Origin: Candidatus Aenigmatarchaeota archaeon
GTDB taxonomy: Archaea; Aenigmatarchaeota; Aenigmatarchaeia; QMZP01; QMZT01
Length of the DNA: 43,188 nucleotides
NCBI GenBank assembly: GCA_003663325.1
Contig: QMZT01000004.1
Span: forward strand, 1-43,188
Reading direction: 5' to 3'
The position numbers were made by a program, and so were the translations under genes. The notes beneath the pieces are model-generated. The model was not told the origin of the DNA. It made no database searches and was given only the letters and a program-made list of their open reading frames with translations. Positions 17,948-28,002 of the stretch are shown in pieces (positions within the stretch are counted from its first letter, which is position 1; each line of letters opens with the position of its first letter).

Positions 17948-20596
17948 ATGGAAAGGTGGGTTTATTTCTTTGGCGAAGGGGATACAAAAGATAAAATGTT
18001 ACTTGGAGGTAAGGGCGCTAACCTTGGAGAAATGAAAAAGATTGGCTTGCCTGTTCCTGCTGGCTTTACCATAACAACAAAGGCGTGCAATGAATACTAT
18101 GGAAATAATAAAAATTGGCCACCTGGCCTAAAAGAACAAGTTATGGAGAATTTAAAAAGGTTAGAGCATGAAAGCGGAAAGAAATTTGGAGACCCCAGCG
18201 ACCCCCTTTTGGTTTCTGTTAGGAGCGGGGCACCTATTTCTATGCCTGGGATGATGGATACCATACTAAATCTCGGTCTTAATGATAGTAGCGTTAAAGG
18301 TTTAGCTAAGCAGACCGCTAACGAAAGGTTTGCTTATGATTCATATAGAAGGTTTATACAAATGTTTGGAAATGTTGTGCTTGGTATAAAGCACGAGCTA
18401 TTTGAAGAAGTGCTGGATAGCTATAAAAAGGGCAGGAATGATACAGATTTGAGTAGTGATGAGTTAAAGAGGGTTGTGGAAAGCTATAAGGAATTAATAA
18501 AGAAGGAAACAGGTAAAGAATTTCCACAAGATGCCATGGAGCAATTGTTCATGGCTATAAACGCCGTATTTGAATCGTGGAACAATAAAAGGGCTATTAC
18601 TTACAGAAAGCTGAACAAGATACCAGATGATCTTGGCACAGCAGTCAATGTGCAACAAATGGTTTTTGGTAATATGGGATGGGATTCTGGAACTGGTGTT
18701 GGATTTACACGAAACCCATCAACGGGGGAGAATAAACTTTATGGAGAATACTTGCTAAATGCGCAAGGAGAGGATGTTGTTGCCGGTATAAGAACACCAA
18801 AGGAGATAGAAAAACTTAAAGAGGATATGCCAAAGGTATATGAAGAATTGGTAAGGATAAGGGATATACTTGAAAAGCATTTTAAGGATATGCAAGATTT
18901 TGAGTTTACAATAGAAAGAGGAAAGCTTTACATATTACAAACAAGAAACGGGAAAAGAACTGCACAAGCGGCTGTGAAGATAGCCGTAGATATGGTCAAG
19001 GAAGGGTTGATAAGTAAGGAAGAGGCAATAATGCGCATCGAGCCAGAGCACCTAAAGCAATTATTGCATGAACGCATTGATCCAAATGCAAAACTTAATA
19101 TAATTGCGAAGGGGCTTGCAGCGTCCCCCGGAGCAGCTAGCGGGATTGTTGTGTTTGATGCGGATGAAGCTGTAAGGCTTGTAGAGCAAGAAAGCATGGA
19201 TGTTATACTTGTAAGAACTGAAACATCACCAGAAGATATCCATGGTATGGCAGTAGCTAAAGGTATTTTAACAAGCAGGGGCGGAATGACCTCCCATGCC
19301 GCTGTCGTTGCAAGAGGTATGGGTAAATGTGCGGTGGTTGGGTGTGAAAGCATAAAGATCGATGAGAAAGCAAAAAGGATGCGCATAGGGGAGATAGAAA
19401 TAAAAGAGGGTGAATGGCTAACGATTGATGGCACAACGGGGAATGTTATACTTGGAAAGGTCAAAACTATAGAACCTTCCTTAGCTGGTGAATTTAAAGA
19501 GTTGATGGAATGGGCAGATAGCATAAGAAGGCTCGGTATAAGGACAAATGCAGATACACCAAAGGATGCAAAGGTCGCAAGAGATTTTGGCGCAGAAGGT
19601 ATAGGATTATGTAGAACGGAACATATGTTCTTTGAGGAAGACAGGTTACCAATAATGCAATCGATGATATTATCGAGAACGAAGAAGGAAAGAGAAAAAC
19701 ATTTAGATAAACTCTTACCTATCCAAAAAAAGGACTTTATAGAAATATTCAGGGTAATGAAAGGCTTGCCTGTTACAATAAGGCTGCTTGACCCACCGTT
19801 ACACGAATTCCTTCCAAATTATGAAGAACTGCTATTGGAGATTGAAGGTATGAAGATGATGAATGAGGATGTGGAGAAAATAAGAGAAAAGGAAAAGATG
19901 CTTGCACGTGTGAAAGAGCTAAGAGAGATGAATCCTATGCTCGGGCACAGGGGATGCAGGCTTGGAATAACATTCCCAGAGATATATGAAATGCAAGTTA
20001 AAGCTATAATAGGGGCTGCATGTGAGCTTGCAAAAGAAGGTGTGGAGGTTAAGCCAGAGATTATGGTACCGTTGGTAAGTGATGCAGAAGAGCTAAGAAT
20101 ACTTAAAGAGATCATAGATAGTACAGCAAGCAATGTTATGGAAGAATATGGTGTAAAGGTAAAGTATAGTGTAGGTACGATGATAGAAATTCCGAGAGCA
20201 GCATTAACAGCTGGTGAAATTGCAAAACATGCTGCCTTCTTCTCATTTGGCACAAACGATCTTACACAGATGACGTTTGCCTTTTCAAGGGATGATGCTG
20301 AGGAGAAATTTTTAAATGTATACATAAGAAAAAAGATATTGGGAAGCGACCCATTTGTTACAATAGACCGAGACGGCGTTGGAAGGCTTATGAAAATTGC
20401 AATACAAGAAGGGAAGAAAGCTAGGAGAGAGCTTAAATTGGGTATTTGTGGAGAGCATGGGGGTGATCCACAAACAATAGAGTTCTGCAACTCCATAGGG
20501 CTGGACTATGTATCTTGCTCTCCTTATAGGGTGCCTGTTGCAAGGCTTACCGCTGCTCAGGCAGTAATAAAACAGGAAGGTGTTAAGAATGGTTAA
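17948..20596 (+). CDS. ppdK: Pyruvate, phosphate dikinase
   Basis: GGKGANLGEMKKIGLPVPAGFTITT, GILTSRGGMTSHAAVVARGMGK, GEGIGLCRTEHMF-like, CGEHGGDPQ; SD GGAGGGATGATATG. Confidence 0.96.
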   Translation: MERWVYFFGEGDTKDKMLLGGKGANLGEMKKIGLPVPAGFTITTKACNEYYGNNKNWPPGLKEQVMENLKRLEHESGKKFGDPSDPLLVSVRSGAPISMPGMMDTILNLGLNDSSVKGLAKQTANERFAYDSYRRFIQMFGNVVLGIKHELFEEVLDSYKKGRNDTDLSSDELKRVVESYKELIKKETGKEFPQDAMEQLFMAINAVFESWNNKRAITYRKLNKIPDDLGTAVNVQQMVFGNMGWDSGTGVGFTRNPSTGENKLYGEYLLNAQGEDVVAGIRTPKEIEKLKEDMPKVYEELVRIRDILEKHFKDMQDFEFTIERGKLYILQTRNGKRTAQAAVKIAVDMVKEGLISKEEAIMRIEPEHLKQLLHERIDPNAKLNIIAKGLAASPGAASGIVVFDADEAVRLVEQESMDVILVRTETSPEDIHGMAVAKGILTSRGGMTSHAAVVARGMGKCAVVGCESIKIDEKAKRMRIGEIEIKEGEWLTIDGTTGNVILGKVKTIEPSLAGEFKELMEWADSIRRLGIRTNADTPKDAKVARDFGAEGIGLCRTEHMFFEEDRLPIMQSMILSRTKKEREKHLDKLLPIQKKDFIEIFRVMKGLPVTIRLLDPPLHEFLPNYEELLLEIEGMKMMNEDVEKIREKEKMLARVKELREMNPMLGHRGCRLGITFPEIYEMQVKAIIGAACELAKEGVEVKPEIMVPLVSDAEELRILKEIIDSTASNVMEEYGVKVKYSVGTMIEIPRAALTAGEIAKHAAFFSFGTNDLTQMTFAFSRDDAEEKFLNVYIRKKILGSDPFVTIDRDGVGRLMKIAIQEGKKARRELKLGICGEHGGDPQTIEFCNSIGLDYVSCSPYRVPVARLTAAQAVIKQEGVKNG

Positions 20597-21137
20597 GGTA
20601 AAGGAGATAATGAAGAAGCATGTAATAGTAGCATCTAAGGATACAACTTTGTATACTATTTCCAAGATTATGGTTAACAATAGAATCGGGTCTGTTGTGA
20701 TAGTAGAAGGAAACAAGCCTATTGGTATTGTAACGCCTGATGATATAGTTATGTTAATAGCCAAAAATAAAGACCCAAGCAAAATGAAGGTAGCTGAGCT
20801 GCTTGAAATGAAAAACAAACCATTGATAACAGCGAAGCCAAACGAGAATATACTAAGGATTACAAAGAGAATGGTAAAGAATGGAATAAAAAGGTTACCT
20901 GTGGTAAATGAAAGGCAAGAACTTGTGGGAATAGTTTCCGATAAAGAGCTCTTACTAATCTCGCCAGAGCTTGTTGAGATATTGTCTGAAAAGATGAAAC
21001 TTAAGGTTGAAGGCACGCCAAGTACAGATGAGGTGATATCTGGGTTGTGCGAAGATTGCGGGGAATATTCGGACGAGCTTAAGCATGTTGATGGGAGCTG
21101 GCTTTGCCCAGAATGCGTAGAAAGGAGATCAGCCTAA
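20589..21137 (+). CDS. Paired CBS-domain protein with C-terminal zinc ribbon
   Basis: Two CBS repeats (MKKHVIVASKDTTLYTISKIMVNNRIGSVVIVE...; PNENILRITKRMVKNGIKRLPVVNERQELVGIVSDKEL) plus CEDCGEYSDELKHVDGSWLCPEC. Confidence 0.88.
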   Translation: MVKVKEIMKKHVIVASKDTTLYTISKIMVNNRIGSVVIVEGNKPIGIVTPDDIVMLIAKNKDPSKMKVAELLEMKNKPLITAKPNENILRITKRMVKNGIKRLPVVNERQELVGIVSDKELLLISPELVEILSEKMKLKVEGTPSTDEVISGLCEDCGEYSDELKHVDGSWLCPECVERRSA

Positions 21138-22601
21138 AAATCTTCTAATGGTTGCAGCCTTTGTTATGTACTCCCCTAATACCTCTTTGTTGTTTTTACC
21201 CAGAATTTTCACTATTTGGCTTGTTAGCATTTCATGTTCCTTATCAACCTCATATTCTATGCCTGCTTGCTCCACAACCCTAAGCAATTTTTTGCCATTA
21301 GGAAGAAACCTTACTACATTTCTTTTATTAACAAATCTTAGCGCGTCGGAAAGATCAACAAAAAGCTTTCTATAAACACAACTCACTTGCTCGAGATCCT
21401 TTATGCTTATACCATCCATACCTATTATTTCAGGGGGTATGCCTAGAGAATAAAGGGCGCAGCAAAACTTTATTGCTCTTGGAAGTGTTTTTTTGCCAAT
21501 ACCGCGTGAATAACCAAAAAGACCTATATGAAGCTTTCTTTTTCTCCTTTGCGGAACATAGCGCGAGATTTTATTTATTAAATCTGCAATAGATTCTATG
21601 CAAGCCCTGTACCTTAAGGAATACCTCTCTATGAGCTCAATAAATGCATTGTCCAGCTCTTCCTCATATTTTCTCTTATTGTTACCTTTTATACTTTCTA
21701 TGGCCTCTCTAACCCTCTCCTCAGGATAATCATATTTAAATGCCGATTGTATGGTAAAGGTATGCACATATGGATATTCCTTCATTACATCCCTTGCTCT
21801 GTATGGATTCAAATTTCCTCTGAAAGGGCATGAACCCTTCCCTATTATCGGAAATATCTCTATGCTATGCTCTTCCTCCACTTCATACAAGCTTGCTAAT
21901 GCAAATTTATTCATTAGCACGGCTGGCACCAAACCATAATTAAGCGCTGGATCACTCCTAGCCAGAAACACACGTTGATAGCCTAGCTCTTTGTCAGCAA
22001 TAAACTTTGCAATTATCTCTTTAATCCCGAGCAAACCCTTCTTATCCTCGATCAGTGGTATTATTCTTATTTCCTCAGGGTAAAATTCACCTATCCATTC
22101 TCTTATAGTTGTACCATCGGAGAATTTAAAGTTAGCCTTGCCTGCAACAAACCTTTTATAATATTCATATACCCTGTTTAGCTCTAGATGTGAAGTTGTC
22201 ATTGGAAGTATTACCTCGAATATCGGGTACGTGTTTTTATAAAATAGCCTTGCTGCATCAAAACTCCGTGGTATGGATTCAAGGGTTTCAAGCAAAATCT
22301 TTGCCTCTGCCTTTTCAACGCTCGGGTTGGGCAATCGTGGTGTGATGAATACATCCTTACCCAACATATTTCTTCTGAAAAAATCTTCATAGCGAGAGAG
22401 CAGTTTTTTAACAACAAAGTTATCTACCTCCTTCCCTTCATAGTCCCACATCTGTTCCTCACATCCTAAATGGGAGAAAACATAATAAGCCTCTTTTATC
22501 TCTGTCTCACCGTCTATGATACTACCATCTGAGAAAAACGGTATCCTTGCATTATCTGGATGCTGCGTGCTCATACACCTAGGAATTTTTCTCTCCATCA
22601 T
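21129..22601 (-). CDS. ppcA: Archaeal-type phosphoenolpyruvate carboxylase
   Basis: PRCMSTQHPDNARIPFFSDG, EEQMWDYEGKEVD, HIGLFGYSRG, GIPPEIIGMDGIS. Confidence 0.93.
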   Translation of the reverse strand: MMERKIPRCMSTQHPDNARIPFFSDGSIIDGETEIKEAYYVFSHLGCEEQMWDYEGKEVDNFVVKKLLSRYEDFFRRNMLGKDVFITPRLPNPSVEKAEAKILLETLESIPRSFDAARLFYKNTYPIFEVILPMTTSHLELNRVYEYYKRFVAGKANFKFSDGTTIREWIGEFYPEEIRIIPLIEDKKGLLGIKEIIAKFIADKELGYQRVFLARSDPALNYGLVPAVLMNKFALASLYEVEEEHSIEIFPIIGKGSCPFRGNLNPYRARDVMKEYPYVHTFTIQSAFKYDYPEERVREAIESIKGNNKRKYEEELDNAFIELIERYSLRYRACIESIADLINKISRYVPQRRKRKLHIGLFGYSRGIGKKTLPRAIKFCCALYSLGIPPEIIGMDGISIKDLEQVSCVYRKLFVDLSDALRFVNKRNVVRFLPNGKKLLRVVEQAGIEYEVDKEHEMLTSQIVKILGKNNKEVLGEYITKAATIRRFLG

Positions 22602-22684
22602 TGAAAGAATAAAACTAAGAAATTTAAACTATTATAAATCAGGATTACAAAACTTTTTATCAATTTCAAGCCAAGGCTGGTACA

Positions 22685-24826
22685 ATGAGGATGCACGTTA
22701 TAGTATTTTTAGTTGTTATACCTCAAGCAGCACTTGCATATCCTATAATTACAGAGATCATGCCGAACCCAGATGATGATTGTATGGATTGTAGCGAGTG
22801 GGTTGAAATACTCTCCGAATCCCATACAAATATTACATTAACTACTTGCGGAAAAGTTGTGAATGTATCTCTAAATAAGGGCTATAATGTTATAACAAGA
22901 AACAGAGACAAATTCATAAGTATATGGAATATTTCCTCAAACATAATAGAAGCTCCAATACTCCTTAAAAATTCTGGCTGTGAGGTTCAACTTCTTGTCA
23001 ATTCAACGCATATTGATATATCTTATGGCTCATTCTCTGATAAAGAGAATATTTCATTTGCATTATTAAATAATACATGGTTTATTTGTAACACACCCAC
23101 ACCCGGAAAAGAAAACCTATGCAAGCTTTTTTCATTCTCAATAAGCTTACCGCTGTTGCTGTATGTGCATACGAGGTATGACGATATATTTAATATCACA
23201 CTTTTTAAAGAAAATTGTAGTAAAATAGAATATTTACTTGTTACTTATTACGCATATAAAGAAAACAAAACAATAGTAGCAAATAATAGTTTGAACCTAA
23301 GCATAGGATGTTATAAAGGAAAGGGTACAGGAAGTATAGAATTTGAGGACAAGGGTAACTATACCATTTGCTTTAATGTGTTTTACAAGTCGCATAATAT
23401 TATATGCAGGAACGTAACTGTAACGGGCCAAGGTGTATGTAACCTTTCACTATCTATAGAAGGACCCAATATCATACCTGTAGATAAAAAGACAGGATAT
23501 TACATAGCTCTTGAGGGCAATGGTAGTGCTATTATTACATATTGGATATCTGACCTTTTTGGTAATCCTTTGCCATACCATGCAAAAAGAAATGTTAGTT
23601 TAAGAGGCGGAGAAAGAGTAAGAAGGGATTTTACAGCTCCATACATATATGGAAGCATGCCTTATATGATATTTGCAAATATAACGCATGCATACTGTAA
23701 TGATATAGATAAAAATGATAACAATGCAAGCCATCTTTTTGCTGTAATTGGAGAACAAGAGAAGGGCGAGAATTTTTTAGAAATAGAAAGGTATGACAAA
23801 GAGGCAAGATTTGGAGATATTGTTGATGTTTGGATAAATGCAAGTAGGAATAGTAGTAAATATGCTGTATATATATGGGTAGAAGGAGCTAAGAGGGTAA
23901 GCGAAAAGTATATTGTACACTTAAAGGAAGCTGGAAAAGTGTACAGAGTGAAGATACCCGTGCAAATAAAACCAAATTGTGATAATAGGTATAGGAGCGG
24001 TGTATACAAGCTAATTGTTGAAGGTTTGGGCATGAGAAGGGAGGGGAGTTTAAGGCTTTCCGGGAACAATGACAGGTTATGTGTGAAGGTAACGAGAAAC
24101 TATGGGTATGTACGTGAATGTAAGAAGTGTGAAGATAAAGGTATGATTAATCTAAGATTGGTTGAGTATCCACAAAAAATTTATGCCAATGAGAGCATAG
24201 CTATTAAGGTTTATATAGAGAATAAATATAATACTACACGCAGTGTTGTGATCTATTCTTACCTATTTTCTAACACGAGCAGATTAGTATCTTATGGATG
24301 GGATGGAAATAGCTACAAGCGGGGATGGGATGCAAATAAGGTTAATGTGACCATTCCAGCTAATAATTGGACTGTTGTAACGCTTAAAAATTTTATAAAC
24401 GCCAGCAAAGGAGTGTACACGTTGCGTATAAGAGCAATAGATGATAATAGGAGGATTGATATTACGAAAAAGGTAAGGATAGAGCAAAAGAAAGAAAAGC
24501 CAAGATGTTACATTTCATACAACAATGAATCATTAAACTTTACTCAATCAGCTGCATGCGCGCTAATTTTAAACGATCCAGAAGGTAATGTTTATATTTA
24601 TAATAAAAACTCTTCTCACATGTTTAATAAAAGTGGAAAATATACCATACTCATTATCAACCAGGGCACTATTAAGAGATATACCGTTACTATTCCAACA
24701 AAAAAGAATAAATACAGGCAAGGTTATCGAGATGTTAGCGGAGCTCAAGTATTTACATTTAAAAATATAGCAGAGATGATTTTCATATATATAGCGAGTT
24801 TAATAAGATTTTGGATGGGCCCGTAG
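22685..24826 (+). CDS. Secreted/cell-surface protein with N-terminal lamin-tail-like domain and C-terminal hydrophobic segment
   Basis: Signal peptide MHVIVFLVVIPQAALAYP; ITEIMPNPDDDCMDCSEWVEILSE...CNTPTPGKENLC; many N-x-S/T sequons; C-term MIFIYIASLIRFWMGP. Confidence 0.72.
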   Translation: MRMHVIVFLVVIPQAALAYPIITEIMPNPDDDCMDCSEWVEILSESHTNITLTTCGKVVNVSLNKGYNVITRNRDKFISIWNISSNIIEAPILLKNSGCEVQLLVNSTHIDISYGSFSDKENISFALLNNTWFICNTPTPGKENLCKLFSFSISLPLLLYVHTRYDDIFNITLFKENCSKIEYLLVTYYAYKENKTIVANNSLNLSIGCYKGKGTGSIEFEDKGNYTICFNVFYKSHNIICRNVTVTGQGVCNLSLSIEGPNIIPVDKKTGYYIALEGNGSAIITYWISDLFGNPLPYHAKRNVSLRGGERVRRDFTAPYIYGSMPYMIFANITHAYCNDIDKNDNNASHLFAVIGEQEKGENFLEIERYDKEARFGDIVDVWINASRNSSKYAVYIWVEGAKRVSEKYIVHLKEAGKVYRVKIPVQIKPNCDNRYRSGVYKLIVEGLGMRREGSLRLSGNNDRLCVKVTRNYGYVRECKKCEDKGMINLRLVEYPQKIYANESIAIKVYIENKYNTTRSVVIYSYLFSNTSRLVSYGWDGNSYKRGWDANKVNVTIPANNWTVVTLKNFINASKGVYTLRIRAIDDNRRIDITKKVRIEQKKEKPRCYISYNNESLNFTQSAACALILNDPEGNVYIYNKNSSHMFNKSGKYTILIINQGTIKRYTVTIPTKKNKYRQGYRDVSGAQVFTFKNIAEMIFIYIASLIRFWMGP

Positions 24827-24891
24827 CTCAGCTTGGATAGAGCACTCGCCTCCTAAGCGAGGGGTCGGGGGTTCGAATCCCCCCGGGTCCG
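24817..24891 (+). tRNA. tRNA-Arg (anticodon CCU), no intron, CCA not encoded
   Basis: GGGCCCG TA GCTC AGCTTGGATA GAGC A CTCGC CTCCTAA GCGAG GGGTC GGGGG TTCGAAT CCCCC CGGGTCC G folds as a full cloverleaf. Confidence 0.96.
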
Positions 24892-24926
24892 ATAACCAAT
24901 TTAAAACATAGCTTCAAAATAAAGTT

Positions 24927-25070
24927 ATGAAATATAGATGTTGCAAATGTGGTTGGGTAGGTAAACCAATAGTAATGGAGCCAGCAACAAAGGTATGTCC
25001 TAAATGTGGCGGCGTGAGATTAGAAAAGATAAAGGTGGATGATGGAGAGAAGAGTAAATCTAAAGATTAA
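24927..25070 (+). CDS. 47-aa zinc-ribbon protein
   Basis: MKYRCCKCGWVGKPIVMEPATKVCPKCGGVRLEKIKVDDGEKSKSKD, CxxC...CxxC; too short for the ORF track; overlaps the next gene. Confidence 0.75.
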   Translation: MKYRCCKCGWVGKPIVMEPATKVCPKCGGVRLEKIKVDDGEKSKSKD

Positions 25071-25371
25071 TCATGGAGATAAAGCCTTTTATGCCAATTC
25101 GATAAGCGTTATCTTTAATCCATCAAAATTTGTCATAGATTTTAGACAAAACATACCAAGAATAGATATAATAAACGAAAAATCACATGAGACGCTTGTT
25201 ACGGAGCATAATGTGGTTGTAATGGATCCAAAGTTTGCAAAGATATTTTTAGAAACCCTAAAGACATCGATAGAAAACTATGAGAAGAAGTTTGGTGAGA
25301 TAAAGGTAGAAAGAAAAGCAAGGGTAAAGGAGAAAGAGAAGGACATTGTTATGAGTGATTATATAGGTTAA
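25039..25371 (+). CDS. DUF3467-like small protein
   Basis: VNLKINHGDKAFYANSISVIFNPSKFVIDF...FAKIFLETLKTSIENYEKKFGEI. Confidence 0.65.
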   Translation: MMERRVNLKINHGDKAFYANSISVIFNPSKFVIDFRQNIPRIDIINEKSHETLVTEHNVVVMDPKFAKIFLETLKTSIENYEKKFGEIKVERKARVKEKEKDIVMSDYIG

Positions 25372-26857
25372 ATTCAGACTCACTAAACACATCGGCATGG
25401 TAAATGTAAATTTCCGTTGCTTTATCCTTCCAGCAATTCTTTTCCATTCCAGCTTTCATACAAAGATGTTCTAAAAATAATACCTTGTCAGGTATTTGCT
25501 CCCATACCTGCGGCAGGTATGTTGCCATTTGCATACTTCTTTTCAGCACAACACCATCTCTCAAAGGAACAAGGCTATTTAATACTTCCTGCCAGGACTC
25601 ATGTTTAAGTAATACTGGCACAGAGAGCACGGAGATCTCTATTTCTATATCCTTAAGCTCTTCATATCTTACCGGGAAAAACCTAATGTCATGTAAAGCA
25701 GCATTTATAGTATTGTCAATAACACATTTATAGAGCGGCTCCCTGGGAAGTATATGTCCTATACACCCCCTTAATTGTCCATGTTTTTTTAATGTAACAA
25801 AACACCCCTTCACCTCTTTCAATTTTTCTGGCACATTGCTTATTGCATAACTTCTCCCATACCCCAAGCGTTCTTCAAGTACCTTTCTAGCCAACCTTAA
25901 AAGAAATACCTTTTCATCATCTTCTAACCCTTTTTTGTAGAACGCTATACTTGCATATCCAACAACCCTTTGTTTATTACCTGCTGTGTCTCCAGAGTTT
26001 TTATATTCAATCAGCCTGCCCTGCCAACCCATATCCTTTGCTATATACATAAGTGTTAATATCGCCAGCTTCCCGCACGCCTCGCACCTTTCCATAAGAC
26101 TAAAGTTCAGCTTTGGTATTGCTTCTATACATATTTTGTCTCGCTCAATAGCAATATTATACGGGTAATAATGGCTTAGATCTGAGCTTACAATTACAAG
26201 CGTGCTATCATCTATATACCGCTCAAGCATACGCGCAACCGCTTTTGGATTTGCATCCCCAAAAATAATGGGTATTATCTCAAACTCACCCAGAACACTC
26301 TGCAAAAACGGTATTTCAACCTCAATGCTATGCTCTTTCATATGGGCAAGAGGCTCGCTTACCACCATACTCTCTTTTCTCATTTCTTTTACCTTCTCTG
26401 AAAGTTTTACCATGCCTAGTGGAGTTTCATAATGTGTTACATTGGCTATAGATATGCCCTTGAAATACTTATGGTGACTTGGACCCATTATTATTACCGT
26501 TTTATAACTCTTGCCTCTAAGAAGTGAAACAGCTGATGCCGCAACTATGCCTGAATACACATAGCCAGCATGAGGCATCACAAGACCTCTTATACTACCA
26601 TCAACGTGTTTGCTTGTGTTAGTTTTATTCAAAAGCTTTGATATCATATCCCTAAGCACGGCTTTCTCTGCCGGATAAAACATGCCAGCAACAGCAGGCT
26701 TTCTTACAACAACCTCTTCTTTAGTAGCTATTCTTTTATAATCAGGTTGAGGTTTTATAATAGCAAGAGTAAGTATGAAAATAAAGACAAAAATTACAAG
26801 CAAAGCTGCAATACCATCTCTTTTACCTTTTACCCGTATTTTTACTTTCATGACCAT
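25349..26857 (-). CDS. AmmeMemoRadiSam fusion protein: N-terminal TM anchor, Memo-like domain, AMMECR1 domain
   Basis: TM IAALLVIFVFIFILTLAII; RKPAVAGMFYPAE...VMPHAGYVYSG...IIMGPSHH (Memo); LRGCIGHILP...ATYLPQVWEQIPDKVLFLEHLC (AMMECR1). Confidence 0.9.
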   Translation of the reverse strand: MVMKVKIRVKGKRDGIAALLVIFVFIFILTLAIIKPQPDYKRIATKEEVVVRKPAVAGMFYPAEKAVLRDMISKLLNKTNTSKHVDGSIRGLVMPHAGYVYSGIVAASAVSLLRGKSYKTVIIMGPSHHKYFKGISIANVTHYETPLGMVKLSEKVKEMRKESMVVSEPLAHMKEHSIEVEIPFLQSVLGEFEIIPIIFGDANPKAVARMLERYIDDSTLVIVSSDLSHYYPYNIAIERDKICIEAIPKLNFSLMERCEACGKLAILTLMYIAKDMGWQGRLIEYKNSGDTAGNKQRVVGYASIAFYKKGLEDDEKVFLLRLARKVLEERLGYGRSYAISNVPEKLKEVKGCFVTLKKHGQLRGCIGHILPREPLYKCVIDNTINAALHDIRFFPVRYEELKDIEIEISVLSVPVLLKHESWQEVLNSLVPLRDGVVLKRSMQMATYLPQVWEQIPDKVLFLEHLCMKAGMEKNCWKDKATEIYIYHADVFSESEFNLYNHS

Positions 26858-27999
26858 ACACCTGCTATGTGCTCACCGCAGAACTTGCATGCATTATTTT
26901 CAATATTCATACTCGCTACATAATATCCTCTTCTCTCTACAAGTAATCTGCCACATCTCGGACAATAAGTATTTTGGGCTTTGTGGTTTGGTACATTACC
27001 TATATAAACAAATTTTAAGCCCGCATCCATAGCGATTTTTCTTGCTTGCTCAAGAAAGTCTATAGGTGTTGGAGGAAGATGGGTAAGCTTGTAATGGGGA
27101 AAAAAGCGGGAAAAATGAAGCGGATAATCTTTACCAAGATTCTTAGCAATCCACTCCACCATATCCCTTATCATATCTATATCATCTGTATAGGTCGGCA
27201 CAACAAGGTTTGTTATCTCAAACCAAACCCCTTCAGATTTTAAAACTTTCAATGTGTTTAGCACAGGTTCAAGCCTTCCGGCATTAAGCTCATTGTATAT
27301 CTTCTCGCTAAAGCTCTTCAGGTCAACATTGGCAGCGTCTAGATACTTACATAGCTCTCTTAGTGGTTTTTCGTTCATATAACCGTTTGTTATCCACAGG
27401 TTTCTCAATTTGTGCTCTTTTGCAAGTTTTGCCGTGTCATACATATACTCATAAAACACCGAAGGTTCATTGTACGTATAAGCTATTGATGAGCAAGACT
27501 CTGTTATAGCGTTATTAACAACAACCTTTGGCATCATGTCATAGTTCTCTGTCTTTTCTGGTGGAAATTGCGAAATCTGCCAATTCTGACAGTTAAGACA
27601 ACGAAAATTACAGCCTGCTGTTGCTATAGAAAATGCCTTTGTTGACGGTAAAAAATGAAATAGAGGTTTCTTTTCTATTGGATCAACATGTACCGCTGTT
27701 GGATTTCCATAAACAAGTGTATAAAGCTTGCCGTTATTGTTAATCCTTACCCTGCATCTACCTCTTTCTCCATGTTCAAGTATGCATTGGTTTGGGCAGA
27801 GAAGACATTGAACATTGTTCCCAAGCCTTATATAATGATATGCTTCTTTTGACCACTTCCATAAGCTTAGTGATTTCTCTTTAGGAGGGCTGGATGGTAA
27901 GGTGAGCATGTTACTTATTACGAAACCCGCTATACCCATACCTAAAAGTGCTATAGAAGACTTCTTAATGAACTCCCTCCTTGTAATTCTTTTTTTCAT
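26848..27999 (-). CDS. AmmeMemoRadiSam-type radical SAM protein with N-terminal Tat-like signal and C-terminal zinc-ribbon cysteines
   Basis: KKRITRREFIKKSSIALLGMGIAGFVISNML; TAGCNFRCLNCQNWQIS (CxxxCxxC); C-term CPRCGR...CKFCGEH. Confidence 0.9.
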   Translation of the reverse strand: MKKRITRREFIKKSSIALLGMGIAGFVISNMLTLPSSPPKEKSLSLWKWSKEAYHYIRLGNNVQCLLCPNQCILEHGERGRCRVRINNNGKLYTLVYGNPTAVHVDPIEKKPLFHFLPSTKAFSIATAGCNFRCLNCQNWQISQFPPEKTENYDMMPKVVVNNAITESCSSIAYTYNEPSVFYEYMYDTAKLAKEHKLRNLWITNGYMNEKPLRELCKYLDAANVDLKSFSEKIYNELNAGRLEPVLNTLKVLKSEGVWFEITNLVVPTYTDDIDMIRDMVEWIAKNLGKDYPLHFSRFFPHYKLTHLPPTPIDFLEQARKIAMDAGLKFVYIGNVPNHKAQNTYCPRCGRLLVERRGYYVASMNIENNACKFCGEHIAGVWS

Positions 28000-28002
28000 A
28001 CT

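Noticed and set aside
25503-25521. Perfect palindrome CATACCTGC-G-GCAGGTATG inside the AMMECR1 domain
   Set aside because: It encodes the conserved ATYLPQVW region of AMMECR1 in frame, so it is explained by coding sequence.
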